Of a stretch of 64,000 nucleotides of DNA, positions 11,090-22,743 are shown in pieces (the first letter of the stretch is position 1; each line of letters starts with the position of its first letter). The stretch comes from Isoetes taiwanensis (taxonomy: Eukaryota; Streptophyta; Lycopodiopsida; Isoetales; Isoetaceae): positions 1,982,728 through 2,046,727 of the forward strand of contig JAJEKV010000022.1 in the NCBI GenBank assembly GCA_021234155.1, in the 5' to 3' direction. The notes below the pieces were generated by a model. The model did not search any database. It was not told the origin of the DNA and saw nothing but the letters and a program-made list of their open reading frames with translations. A program made the translations under genes and the position numbers.

Positions 11090-11780
11090 AAACTGGGTCC
11101 ACATATTGTTTTTCAGTGTCTTTTTTGCAAAAAAACAACACCAAAAAACTACCTGTTGTTTTTTGTCCGGATTTGCTAGAAATGACGTGTAGTTTTTAGC
11201 AAAATTTTTATACATGTAGTTTTTTTCAGAAAAAGTCTACACGTAGAATTTTGTCAAAATTATCTACGCGTAGAAATTAACATGTGTTTCTACATGTTGT
11301 TTTTTAAAAGTAGCTATAGTTTTCAAGTGTTGTTTTCCTAAAAAGTAGACATGTCGTTCTCAATAAACTTAAAAGGTCCACATGTTGCTTTTAACTGTTG
11401 TTTTGCAGAAAAACAACACTGAAAAACCACGTAAAGAATTTTGTCCGACTTTGCTAGAAACTACACGTAGGTTTCTGGGTTTAGCTATATTGTTTCCAAG
11501 TGTTGATTTTCACGAAAAATGATGTGGTTACTCAAGAATAGCTGTTGTTTTCCAATAATGTTTTCCTGATGAGAAGGAATTTTGATATATAGTTTTACAT
11601 ACAAATCACATGTAGTTCTTTATAAAAGTAAAGACCTTTAGGTGTTGTTTTTCCAAAACAATATATGCCGTGGTTTTAGGAACATAATAAAGGACGCGGT
11701 TCTAAATGACGCCGTTTTAAAAACATGATGAATTGTTTTTTTTATAAAGGATGTGGGTGTAAAAACAACATGATGTTGGA
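11090..11780. repeat. Degenerate AT-rich minisatellite-like tract
   Basis: About 700 bp of variants of GTGTTGTTTT, CTACACGTAG and AAAAACAACAC, including palindromes CTACACGTAG and TCTACGCGTAGA. Units are about 45-60 bp but very diverged. The words AACTACACGTAG and AAAAACAACAC also occur in the 24.2-25.0 kb tract, which suggests a shared origin. Confidence 0.6.
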
Positions 11781-12340
11781 AAGAGGAAAACTTAGAAATA
11801 ACTCAATTTCATACTCAATTTCCTAACATATTTCCCCTTCGATTTGAGGGCTCTAAAACAACAGTATATAAAAGCCATAAAATCCACAAATTCCATTGTT
11901 TTACAAGAATAAAAGCTGTAGCTACCATTGTTCTTACTGATTTTCTATGGTTATCCATAGAAAAAGAAAATGTTTATGTTTCAGACCAAGCTTCGCCATT
12001 ACAAATCCAAGCCAGGCCTGAATCCAAAGTCAAGAAATTCGCTCCAATACAGATTGAATAAAAACCCTTCCGGATCGGGCATCGATCGATAGCACAAATT
12101 GGGATGTGGGTTCCCACAAAAGCAGAGGCGGCCGAGGGCTTGGACAAATGGGTATACCGCAGAGTCTATTGTGATGATATTTGTGTTTGTGCTTAAGCAA
12201 AAACACCAAATTTTGTCACTGCAACACACTGCAACATTCATCACTATGTTCGGAGTGCATGCACCCAATCCTAACCACCATAACTGATCAGATTTCGATC
12301 AACATAATATCTACAACCATGAATCCATCTCCAACTTGTA
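11780..12340. other. Noncoding stretch
   Basis: No convincing gene. Short opposing ORFs at 11999-12268 (minus) and 12099-12287 (plus) overlap and show no family motif. Confidence 0.4.
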
Positions 12341-12619
12341 GAGAAATATGATGAAGTCGCCCTCGGCAAAGACATGGATCTTGCCGGGCTCTAAAACTAT
12401 TAGCAAACTATGAGCTTGCGGATGAATCCTTGCGTCTTATTTGCCTTCTACCATTCCGCCATTTCACAAAGACACTTGCATTTTTCTCGTTTAGCACCCT
12501 CATCCCAAATTGCGTGCACCGTTATGCACCATTGCACATCCCGCTTCACAAAATGCTTCCCATATTTTTCCTTCAAATGATTCACAATATACTCAGACAT
12601 GCATTTTAGATAGTAGGAA

Positions 12620-12922
12620 ACAAGTCTCTCATTTGAGAGCCCAAAAAAAGCGCTTCTTTTGTGGAACCAATGGCCAATAAGAGCTTGAACTTGGTAGCAA
12701 ATACAGCTCCATTTTGACGAACTGTAGTTATTGCTGATGCCAAATCATTTTGCTTCAGATTAACAGAGGCATAGCTGGCTCATTTTATGGCCTCTGTGTA
12801 AGCTAAAAGCGCAGGCCAGCCCCAAGCCTTTAGCTCTAGTGTCCATATCAACAGATTCCGATGAGTTTCTTGTTGTCCAGGACTAAGCCGTCTCTTGGCT
12901 TTGATAGTTCGAAACTCTGTTC
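12620..12922 (-). pseudogene. Unidentified coding-like fragment
   Basis: One minus-strand frame from 12922 reads about 100 codons with a single stop: KAKRRLSPGQQETHRNLLIW, then TLELKAWGWPALLAYTEAI, stop, then ASAITTVRQNGAVFATKFK, LLLAIGSTKEALFL, ending near 12630. The alanine/leucine-rich helical character resembles a helical repeat protein, but I cannot name a family. It lies just left of the copia target site at 12974. Confidence 0.3.
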
Positions 12923-12978
12923 CATTCTAAAGCATCACGCATGGTTCAGACGACCGACCCAAAAGCACAAATCAATAG

Positions 12979-13196
12979 TGTTGAGGGAGTAGTTCGGCTC
13001 TGAGCAATAAATTGGAGTATGCTCCTTTATTAGGGGAGGCTAAGAAACAGGCGTCAGTCATTATGTAAGGCAGATAAGATGGATCGGGATATCACAGAGA
13101 TAGGGGCTTGAATGTGGGAGAGAGGAGCGGAGGCTAAGATTGGGAGGACATTTTCTGTTCTGTTTTCTGTTCTGTGACTGCTCTTAGATTCTTATA
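12979..13196 (+). repeat. Copia 5' LTR (218 bp)
   Basis: It begins TGTTGAGGGAG and ends CTTATA immediately before the primer-binding site. It differs from the 3' LTR (17816-18033) at two positions that I can find, about 0.9%. The 3' terminus is TA rather than the usual CA. The flanking target duplication is AATAG (12974-12978 and 18034-18038). Confidence 0.95.
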
Positions 13197-13208
13197 TGGT
13201 ATCAGAGC
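13197..13208 (+). promoter_or_regulatory. Primer-binding site, initiator tRNA-Met type
   Basis: TGGTATCAGAGC lies directly after the 5' LTR. It is complementary to the 3' end of plant initiator tRNA-Met, the usual minus-strand primer of Ty1/copia elements. Confidence 0.93.
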
Positions 13209-13284
13209 TAGAAGATCGACCCAGGTGAGAAGTGAGGGATTAGCTTCCAAGAATTCAAGTGGAGAAGGAAACCAGTGGAGTAAA

Positions 13285-13860
13285 ATGTCGGGCATTCAGA
13301 TTGATATCAAGAACTTGAAAAAGCTTGATAGAAGCAATGCCAGATACTGGTTTTGGAGAATGCAGAGCATTCTTGAAGAGAGGGATTGCTGGAGTGTGAT
13401 CTCTGGTGAGGAGCCGTGCCCTAAAGTGGTAGAAGAATCGGATGAGGAAAGTGAAAAGCTAGATGTAGAAACTAGCAAGGATTTGGCTGCCTGGAAGAAG
13501 AAAGACAACCGGGCAAGAACAACACTAATTTTTGGGCTCAAAGATGCACAGATTCCTCTAGTTCGGTTGCAGCCAACAGCCAAGGAAGGATGGGAATGCT
13601 TGAAACAAACCTTTAAGCAAAGTGTGATAAGTGAGAAGCTATTCCTATGGAAGAAGTTTTTCAAGGTAAAGATGCAAGAGGGAGAGAATCTAGAAGAACA
13701 CATTACAAAGATGCAAGCATGGGCATCGCAACTCGGAGCACTAAAACATAAAGTACAAGATGAGGATTTAGCTATGGCAATTTTGGCTAGCCTACCAGCA
13801 AGCTACAAATCTTTGAAGCAGACACTGTGATGCCAAGAGACTAAACTAAAGTCTGCCACT
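13285..13860 (+). pseudogene. gag: Copia gag, interrupted by one TGA
   Basis: The likely start is ATG 13285 (MSGIQIDIKNLKKLDRSNA), matching the short N terminus before the YWFWRMQSILEERDCW block of copia Gag. The frame stays open to TGA 13828-13830 and then continues in the same frame without any shift into the zinc-knuckle region. A single nonsense change is therefore the only defect. The conserved LKQTFKQS...HITKMQAWASQL and LASLPASYKSL blocks are intact. Gag would form the virus-like particle that packages element RNA. Read-through of the TGA is possible but unsupported. Confidence 0.9.
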
Positions 13861-16113
13861 GTGATAGGAGCTGTTTTACAGGCCAGCCAAATGGATGAAG
13901 AGGAGGAGGATAAAAATGCCCAAGAAGAGAGCAGCTTTGCAAGAATGGCCATCTCTCGCTCTAGAGCTCCTCTTGAGTGTTGGAAATGTGGTATAAAAGG
14001 GCATATTGCAAGGTTTTGTAGAACCAAGCAAGTGGGTTCAGACAAAACCTCTCGTAGCCAAGAAAGCCTAACAAAGGAAGTGAAAGGGAAGGCGGGGGCT
14101 GAGCAATCACACAAACGAGAGACATGGGACAAATCCAAAAGCAATTTCAGAAGAAGATGGTCCAATGCTCCGCAACATAGAGCAAGTGCTAATACTGAGA
14201 GTAGTGATGATGCAAGTGAGATGGAAGGAAACACAGCCATGGTTCTGGATCTTGACAGTCATGCCACTAATCCATCATCTCAGATCAGTTGGGGCATCAC
14301 CGACCCTGATGAGGGAGAATTTGAAGATTCTCCAGCCCCACAGTGGGCTGAACTCTTGCGTAACAGATGGCATGATGTTCTCGCACAAGAACAGGTCAGA
14401 GATCACTATCAGCCAATGATTCTTGAAGAGGAGGTTCGTTGTTCTGCATGCTTCATAGCAGAGGCAGAGGATTGCATTCCAAATGCACTAGAGGCTGATG
14501 CAACAACTATGCGAATCTGGACGCATGACAGTGGTGCAACCCACGTGATGACATCCCATCGAAGTTGGTTCAAGGAACATTCTCTGATTCAAAATGAGAA
14601 GTTTGTCAATGGAATTTCTTCTGGGCTCAGGGTCGTGGCTCAGGGCAGTGTGCAAATTGCCTTTCAAGACAAGAAACGTGAAATAAAAAATGAACTTTAT
14701 GTGCCTGGTCTTAAGCGCAATTTTCTTTCGGGATCTAGGCTTGCCGATGCAGGGATTGAGACCCTTATTCAAGCTCAGGCAGCGATCCTTCTCAATAAGG
14801 ATCAAACAGTTGTAGGTAAATGCTTCAGAAATGGCGCTCTGTATGAACTCACAGAAAAATTGGAAGAGGATGGCTGGACTCTTGTAGCAGAACAGGAGCA
14901 TAGTCCGCTTGAGCTTTGGCATAGACGGTTGGGCCACATTTGTGAACCACGTTTGAAACAATTGTTGGATCATGGGATGGTTACAGGATTGCACTTCTCC
15001 ACGGTTGAGAACCTCAATGTCTGTGAGAGTTGCATCATGGCGAAGCAGGCACCAATCTGCAATCCTAAAAACAAGGGCACTCGTGCTGCCGCTCTTCTTG
15101 ATTTAGTGCATATGGATGCTGCAGGACCTATGCCTCCTACTTTGCGAGGCCAAAAATACTTTCTGCTCCTAGTTGATGACTTCTCACGAAGATCAATCGT
15201 GTTCCTGATGAAAAGTAGAGATGAAATTCCTAGGCACTTCCATTTGTGGCGGCTGCAAGCAGAACGGGAAACCCGCACCACTCTTGGAGCAGTACGTTGT
15301 GACAATGCACGGGAGCACCTATCTCAAGTATTTCTTGATTATCTTGCTGAGCATGGCATTAAGCAGCAACTTACCATTCCTTATGCGCATCACCAAAATG
15401 GTGTGGCTGAGAGGAAAATTCGCACTCTCAAAGAATGTGCCTGGAGCATGTTAAAGTTTCTTGGGTTTGCAGATAGCTTTTGGGGTGAAGCCATTTTGAC
15501 CGCTGCGTACCTTCAAAATAGAGCACCAACAGTTGCAGTTAAGGGGAAAACACCAGAAGAGGTATGGACAGGACGTAAGACGGATCTCAGACATCTCCGC
15601 ATCTTTGGGTGTCCTGCATATCCCCATATTTCAGCTGAAATCAGACCCAAATATGCTGATCATGCAAAAAGGGCCATATTTGTGGGATATTGTACAGACA
15701 GTAAAGGGTACAGGTTAGTTGATGCACACACCAAGAAGTTGATCAAAGCTGAAACCGTGACCTTTGATGAACAAGCGCTGGGTAATTCTGTTTGGTTCTC
15801 TCGCAAGCGACCCTTGGATCTGCGAGGTACCTCTGACACCTCCCATCTTTGGTTAGAGTTAAGAGCTCCTGAGTCCCCAGAGCCCTCAACTCCGCCTTCT
15901 GATCAAGCTTCTGCTCCCGTGCATCCCAGCGAACCCTCCTCCACAGACTCCAATGGACCTTTGTCCCCATCCTCTTGCACTATTCCTGCACCCCCTTGCA
16001 CTGCTCCTGCACCAGTAAGGCGTTCTTTGCGCCCTCATGTTCCCACTCAACGCTGGCTGGATTTCATCCAACAAAACCAGCATCGGTCTCTTTGCTTTTG
16101 GCTTTTTGTGTAG
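13861..16113 (+). pseudogene. pol: Copia gag zinc knuckle, protease and integrase (pol part 1)
   Basis: Same frame as gag. In order: the CCHC knuckle CWKCGIKGHIARFC (13978), aspartic protease active site HDSGATHVMT (14524), the GAG-pre-integrase HHCC zinc region with LWHRRLGHI (about 14914) and CESCIMAKQ (about 15022), and the integrase core with HMDAAGPM (about 15109), CDNAREH (about 15298) and HHQNGVAERK (about 15388, catalytic Glu in AERK). The C terminus is a Ser/Pro-rich linker. The frame closes at 16113 because of a frameshift between about 16040 and 16110, which separates it from RT/RNase H. Domain order PR-INT-RT-RH is diagnostic of Ty1/copia. Confidence 0.95.
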
Positions 16114-17821
16114 AGAGGCTTCCAGGAGATCGACCGGTGGCGACTGTATTTGGCTGGAAGAAGTATGTGCATGTCCGGCTCAAGCCATTGAGCTTATTGA
16201 GCCTCTCACCTATGAAGAAGCCATCAACAATGCCCAAGCAACTGACTGGAAGCATGCTATGGCTGAAGAGATTGCCTCCATGCATGAGAATCATACCTGG
16301 ACTCTTGTGGACCTTCCTCCAGGCAGAAAATCCATCGGCAACAAATGGGTTTTTAAGCTCAAATCATCTGATACCGGCAAGGCTCGGTTTCGTGCTCGCT
16401 TGGTTGCCAAGGGGTATTCGCAGCAAGCAGGAATTGATTACGACGAGACCTTCTCTCCGGTCGCCAAATCCACATCCATTAAGGTGGTTCTTGCCTTGGC
16501 TGCACAAGAAAATTGGGAAATAGACACTATGGATGTTAAGGCTGCCTTCCTTCATGGTGATCTTGATGAAGAACTGTATATGGTCCAGCCTCCAGGCTTC
16601 ATGGTAAAAGGGCAGGAACATAAAGTTTGCAGATTGCATCGCTCTCTCTATGGTTTGAAACAAAGTCCTCGCCAATGGTACAAACGCATGGATCAATTCC
16701 TGAGGCAGCATGGATTCCACCGGTGTGTTATGGAATGGAATGTATATGTCAGCATGTGTACCAGCACAATTCAAATTATTGTCGTCTATGTAGATGACCT
16801 GATTCTTGCTTCCAATTGCAGATCTGCCCTTAATGAGGTCAAAGCTCTTCTGGCCCGCACCTTTCGCATGACAGACCTGGGACCCATTCGCCAATGTCTT
16901 GGACTCCAAATTGAAAGGAATCGCCAGCACAGACTTCTCTTGATTCACCAGGCACCTGCAATTGAGAAACTGTGTCGTCGCCTAGGCATGCTCACAATTG
17001 CTCCCAAGGACACACCTGCAGCCTGTCATGTGAAGCTCAACAAATCAATGGCACCCTCAAATTCCTCTGAGCGTAAGTATATGGAGATGATTCCATATCG
17101 GAGTGTTGTCGGGAGTCTCATGCACATAATGGTAAGCACCAGACCTGATATTGCTCAAGCAGTAGGGGTTGTAAGCCGTTTTATGACTGATCCGGGTCCA
17201 CTCCATTGGAGTGCCGTGAAACGGATCATTAGATATCTGCGGGGGAGCATGCACACTGGTTTATTGTTTCGACCAGATTCTAATGATCCAGAGGTCACAT
17301 TAGTGGGATTTGTTGATGCAGATTGGGCTGGAGACCCGGACAGTAGGAGATCAGTCACAGGATTTAGTGTTATGATGCATGGCGCTGCAGTTACTTGGAC
17401 TAGCTGCAAGCAAACAAGCGTGGCATTATCTTCATGTGAGGCAGAATACATGGCAACTTCTGCAGTAGTAAGAGAGATTTTATGGATCAGACAGTTCTTG
17501 GATGAATTAGGATACACGCAAATGAATCCTACCGTTATATACAATGACAACAGAAGTAGCATTGCTTTGACAGCCAACCCGATACTATATAAGCGATCTA
17601 AGCACATAGGAATGCATCATCACTTCACAAGAGAGGGAACTGAAGACAAAACCATAGAAATGGAATATCTTCCAACTGAAGAGATGCCTGCAGACATTCT
17701 AACAAAACCAGTTGGTAAGGAAAAATTCTCACAGCATTGTAAGACCTTGGGACTGGGTGATACAGTATGGAGTCCTGATTACGGGGGACCTGAAGTTCAG
17801 AGCCGAATAGGGGAGTGTTGA
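16037..17821 (+). pseudogene. pol: Copia reverse transcriptase and RNase H (pol part 2)
   Basis: It continues pol in another frame after the frameshift. RT begins with ATDWKHAMAEEIASMHENHT and NKWVFKLKSS, then ARLVAKGYSQQAGIDYDETF, MDVKAAFLHGDL, SLYGLKQSPRQWY and the catalytic YVDD (16787-16798). RNase H has GFVDADWAGDPDSRRSVTG, LSSCEAEY, NDNRSSIAL and SKHIGMHHHF. The domain ends PADILTKPV and the stop at 17821 lies just inside the 3' LTR. All catalytic residues I can check are present, so this half looks functional apart from being out of frame with integrase. Confidence 0.95.
17806..17815 (+). promoter_or_regulatory. Polypurine tract
   Basis: AATAGGGGAG sits directly before the 3' LTR start TGTTGAGG, the position from which plus-strand DNA is primed. 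Confidence 0.8.
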
Positions 17822-18033
17822 GGGAGTAGTTCGGCTCTGAGCAATAAATTGGAGTATGCTCCTTTATTAGGGGAGGCTAAGAAACAGGCGTCAGTCATTA
17901 TGTAAGGCAGATAAGATGGATCGGGATATCACAGAGATAGGGGCTTGAATGTGGGAGAGAGAAGCGGAGGCTAAGATTGGGAGGACGTTTTCTGTTCTGT
18001 TTTCTGTTCTGTGACTGCTCTTAGATTCTTATA
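17816..18033 (+). repeat. Copia 3' LTR (218 bp)
   Basis: Same length and ends as the 5' LTR, followed by the AATAG target duplication at 18034-18038. Confidence 0.95.
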
Positions 18034-18130
18034 AATAGCAAACTGCCAGGATCTCAGGGTAGGCCATATCTGGCCTTCTTTGCAGGACAAATGCATGGAT
18101 CAGTGAGGCTAATACTGATAAAATACTGGG

Positions 18131-18334
18131 CAAATGACACAGATCCGGCAATGAAAATCTATTCAAAACTATGAATCCGGCAGAAAAGGCAGATCCGGAT
18201 CTTTGAAGAGAAACAAAGGAGGTCCAACAGAACAAATGACACAGATACGGCAATGAAAATCTATTCAAAACTATGAATCCGGCAGAAAAGGCAAATCCGG
18301 ATCTTTGAAGAGAAACAAAGGAGGTCCAGCAGAA
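18131..18334. repeat. Two-unit tandem duplication, period 102 bp
   Basis: Units 18131-18232 and 18233-18334 start CAAATGACACAGAT and end GGAGGTCCA(A/G)CAGAA. Only about three mismatches separate them. Confidence 0.92.
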
Positions 18335-20950
18335 CATGATCAGAAGCTGAGAGGTCGGAGATCGGCCAGGAATCTGAATTTAGAAAAGAAGAAGGGGATT
18401 GGAGCCCGCAAAAAGCCCACCGCCTACCGCCAAAAGGTTCGACCAATAAGACAGGAAGACGAGGATCGAGATCTAAGCCCTTGGTTTATTTTTCATCCGA
18501 CGACCCTTATAAGTTTCACATAATATTAGAATTCAAACTTTTCAATAGACCCTTTTCCAATTCGAACTTATAAAAAAAAGCCCCTTGTGAATAGATAAAT
18601 ACTCTTATTGAATATATAGACATTTAGCAAATGATATTTTGATGGTCAATGGCTGATCGTCACTTGTAACTCAATATCTTCTAGGTTGTTTTCAATTCCA
18701 ATAGCTCTGATAGCACAGGCATTGCAACCTCTTCCAGACTTGTTCATTTCTTGTTTGTGATTGACTGCCCCACATTTATCATCCAGGAACTGACTATTTG
18801 AATTTCTCTTATTGCTTTTTGTTCATATCAATGTGTCGTTGGTCCACGTACATCTACATTCTAAAATCATAGCTCGACTAAATTTGAAAATCTTAGCTAT
18901 TGGGAATTAATCATAATAAGCCCTAGGTTAATTCATGCAGGTGCAAATAATCACTTCAACCTAAATAATAAACTCTCTACGCACCTTTGTAATTCATGAA
19001 TGTCTCAGGTAATTGTCTATGAATATAAACCATAGATAAATTTGCAAATACTCAGACTTATCCATGTCTCAGATCATCTAGAGTTTTAAACTCTATTCAA
19101 TGTTCTCTGCGCGCTTCCAGCATCCAATATAATATAACATGACAAATTCCTGCATGCCATTCATGCATTAGCATTAGCAAGGGAATCTAGGGGCATCCTG
19201 GTGAACATGCTTCTTCTAAGAAGTTAAATTGGCTTGGCAAATTCTATATTTTTATATCCCTTCGTGTTTTGCCATGTCATCACCATAGGTGCCAACTCAC
19301 ATGTTCATGCCATGTCATCACCCATAATTTTTGAAAAAGTCATCTTTTCAAAAATTATGAAGTTCGGTTTCTCTTTCTTATGACACCTCATCATTTCCAG
19401 TGCCACATCACCTTCATTTCCGGTACCACATCACTTGCTTGCCACTATTACCTACTTATCTCACTCAAAAAACACTTTTTTTTTTCTTTTGTACATTGGC
19501 CTAGTCATTTTCTATCTAAAGTGCATAAAATGCTTAGTCATCACATCACACGCCACACCATCCAAAGAAATGCCATGTCACCATGGAGAAATATGTTAAT
19601 GTTGAAAAATTGTCTATGCAAATTCTTCATTTTTTCACGTCAAGTCTCATCTTTGCCACCTCACCAAAATCATGCCATGGCATCTCCCATAATTTTTGCA
19701 AATGCTCACCTTCTTAAAAAGAAAGTAGTTTGCTTGCTCTTTTGATGCCACGTCATCATTTCTATATCATTGCTCGCAAATGAGTGGAGAAAATTGAAAT
19801 TTGCAAAAGTTGACATGTGCATGATGATGTGGCATGCCATTGGTGACATATCATGCCAAGTAAGCAAGGCAGAGCCAATTCACAGTTTTAGAGTAGGGGA
19901 GATGCTCATCCATCGCTAGGACCTTCAAAGAGGACTTTTGGGGCAAGTTGCTTCCGGGGAGGTTTTAAGGATCCTTCTTCTGACGTCCACACCCTCCCTT
20001 TATAGTAGCTTAGCAAGGCCCTGGTAGTCAGCTCTTTAAGTTCTTAAAGTTCCTTCTATTCTATCCCTTGCCAAACTCCTCTACCAAAAATTCCAAAGGT
20101 TGTCATATTTACTGCAAATCCAAGTCATCGTGTCCACATCACCAATTTGCCATGTTACAACATGCTCCAACATGCCACGTGGGCTCTGACATGCCACCAG
20201 GGTCCAACATCAAATTTAGAAGTCAACAACTTCAAATTTGGAAGACCTCATGGTATTTGGTTCCACATTCCTAGCCATTTCCCTCATTTCTACCTCCATA
20301 TCCTATTTTACCCCTTTCCTTCTTATCATGCCATAAATCCACCTTTGAAGCACTTTTTGCCTAGACCAATTCTCTATTTTTTTCGTATATAACCCCTTGA
20401 GTCACTTAATTTCACCACTTCTAGCCCTTATCCATATATTTTTTGTCTCGAGGTCTTACACCCTAATCCTTGGTCAAAACATTCATATGGCCATATCTTA
20501 TTTATTGTCTCCAATTTCCATCAAGGATCTATAAATTCCATTTGTATGATGTATGTCTATTACCATTGCTCGCCCCTATTTCTTCCCCCTTCTCCAAACT
20601 CATATTGTAGACTTTTGCATGTTGTCTGAGATTGTTCTTGACTGTTTTGTGCAAATCAATGCGCAAAAAATACTTGTGATCCAAATTGCAATTTGACCAC
20701 TTTCCCCATATCACAGCTCCTTTTAGCACATCTCGGCTTTGAAATTTATCAAAAACTCAAAATCCTCATTTTTAATTATTGTTTGTAGTTTGACTTTCAT
20801 TGACCAAATTTTGTCCCGACTTTGAACTCGAATATCTCAAGGATCTGAGCTCATAATTGGCCAAGATTTTTGCCATTGCTTCCCAACAATTTTTCTCTAT
20901 TAGTGTGAGCAATCAAGAATCAGTTTATCTCTGCATGCCACCTCTTGACT
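18335..20950. other. Noncoding stretch with CAT/CCATG-rich words
   Basis: No gene recognised. From about 19240 to 19870 many variants of GCCATGTCATCACC occur (GTGCCACATCACC, GGTACCACATCAC, ATGCCACGTCATCA) in a loose repeat. At 20155-20205 there is a piece that is the reverse complement of the 22.7-kb minisatellite. Confidence 0.5.
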
Positions 20951-20956
20951 TCGAAT

Positions 20957-21270
20957 GGAAGGAAAATAGATCCCTCAGTTCCTATTGCTTTGCGGCTTCA
21001 ACTGCAAATTCTTGACCTTGTTCCAAGTACAAACGACCAAAACTCGACCTCCATAACATAAACCCTACAATAACCTAGAAACACACAGGGTTTACATTTC
21101 GGAGGACGAAATGTGGTTGCTTTTATAGATAACTAGGTGCACCATTTTTGAACATGCATGCAAAGCTACGACAACTGAAATAATAGAGTTTGGATCTATC
21201 GGCCATCCAGAACGATCCCAAACAATCTTGCTACTGCAAAAGGCGCTCTTGACTTCTAATTGCTAGTGAC
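20957..21270. repeat. Direct repeat, copy 1 (about 310 bp)
   Basis: The block running GGAAAATAGATCC...CAGTTCCTATTGCTT through AACGATCCCA, CAATCTTGCTACTGCAAAAG and GGCGCTCTTGACTTCTAATTG recurs at 22253-22570 at about 85-88% identity, 1.3 kb downstream. It could be a diverged LTR pair of a decayed element or a segmental duplication. Confidence 0.85.
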
Positions 21271-22252
21271 TTCGCGGTTTCATAAGTTCTCCAAGACCGA
21301 TCTTGGATTTTTTTAAACCTGCTCAAAGCTTGGTCCTTGAAAGGAGGATTCAATAGACGGGTAAGAAAACCGAGCTCTGGGAGGGGGGGCATTAGCATAT
21401 AGCCTCCCGGAGGAGCATTGCCACGAAAGGCTGCCTCGGCAACCTATCTAGAGCCTGGTGGCATTTCGGAGCCTGGGTGGCATGTTTGAGCCACCTTGGG
21501 CATCTTTTGCGCATAATATTAGGCTCTATTTAGACTTGTGTTAGTTGAAATCCCTTATCAAGCTCGAGATCCAAAAAATTGCTTACTGGTCTTCTATGAC
21601 CATTCACTTGCAGATTTTTTGATCCAATTTGGACTCGTTTTTCTCCATCATTCCAGTTCCAAATCAGGCCAAATTTTTTCCCACATGTTTCTAAAACTTT
21701 TCTCTGGTAGTCATTTCAAAAACCATGCAAAATTGTTTAGTAGAACTCGAGATATCATCATTTGAGTGTGCAGACCTTGTTTTGTCTCGGGGAAGTGCAC
21801 TGGCCAAATTTTTATCCAACTTTGAACCGATTTTCTCAGACATCCCAGATCCAAATTGAGCAAAAAAATTTCCCACATCTCACGACAAATTTTCACTGGT
21901 CGCTCCTCCAAAAACCATTTGAATAAAATCAGTACAACTCGAGATATTCAGATCTAAGTGCAACTACCTCATTTTGCTTTAGGGATCCTAATGCAATTGA
22001 TGCCTTTTGCATAATTTTGGGCAAAGATTGGTTGCCCAAAGCATATCAAAGCATGTGAATGAACTAACACACCTGTATACACGTATCCCTAAATGATTCG
22101 TTGGGCATGGGAGAGGAAGACAAGCCATATGATCAGATTTTTCAGGGTGCATTAGAATCTATGGCAATGTCAATAATTCCAACTTTTTTAAGCGCTTCTA
22201 TTCAAAACAATCTGTATACAATTAGCTCTTGAATTCTAATTGCCATAGTGGT

Positions 22253-22570
22253 AGGAAAATAGATCCAAACTCATGTCCGTCAGTTCCTATTGCTTCGCAT
22301 CTTCAACTGCAACTTCTCGACTATGTCCCAAGTGCAACCGATCAAAACTCAATCTTCATAACGTAAACCCTACAATAACCTAGCAACATACAGGGTTTAT
22401 GTTTCGGAGGCCAAAACGCAGTTGTTTTTATAGATAACTATGTGCATGATTTTTGAACATGCATGCAGAGCTATGGCGATAGAAATAACAGAGTTTGTAT
22501 CTATCAGCCATCCCGAACGATCCCAACAATCTTGCTACTGCAAAAGGCGCTCTTGACTTCTAATTGCCAC
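22253..22570. repeat. Direct repeat, copy 2 (about 310 bp)
   Basis: Partner of 20957-21270. The intervening 1 kb has no recognisable gag/pol. Confidence 0.85.
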
Positions 22571-22743
22571 ACTGGGGGGAGGATAAATCCAAACCCCATT
22601 CCGTCTCCTGGGGTCTGGCCTCTCACCGCAGCCGCGCAAAGTCCTGCCCTTGTTTGACTTAGGGAAGGTGCCAACGCTTCTGTCAGATCCAATCAGAGAG
22701 AGACGTAGAGAGAGGAAGGGAGGGAATGAGCGAGGAAGGGAGA

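Noticed and set aside
14488-17607. Minus-strand ORFs of 150-194 codons inside the copia element
   Set aside because: Antisense shadows of gag-pol.
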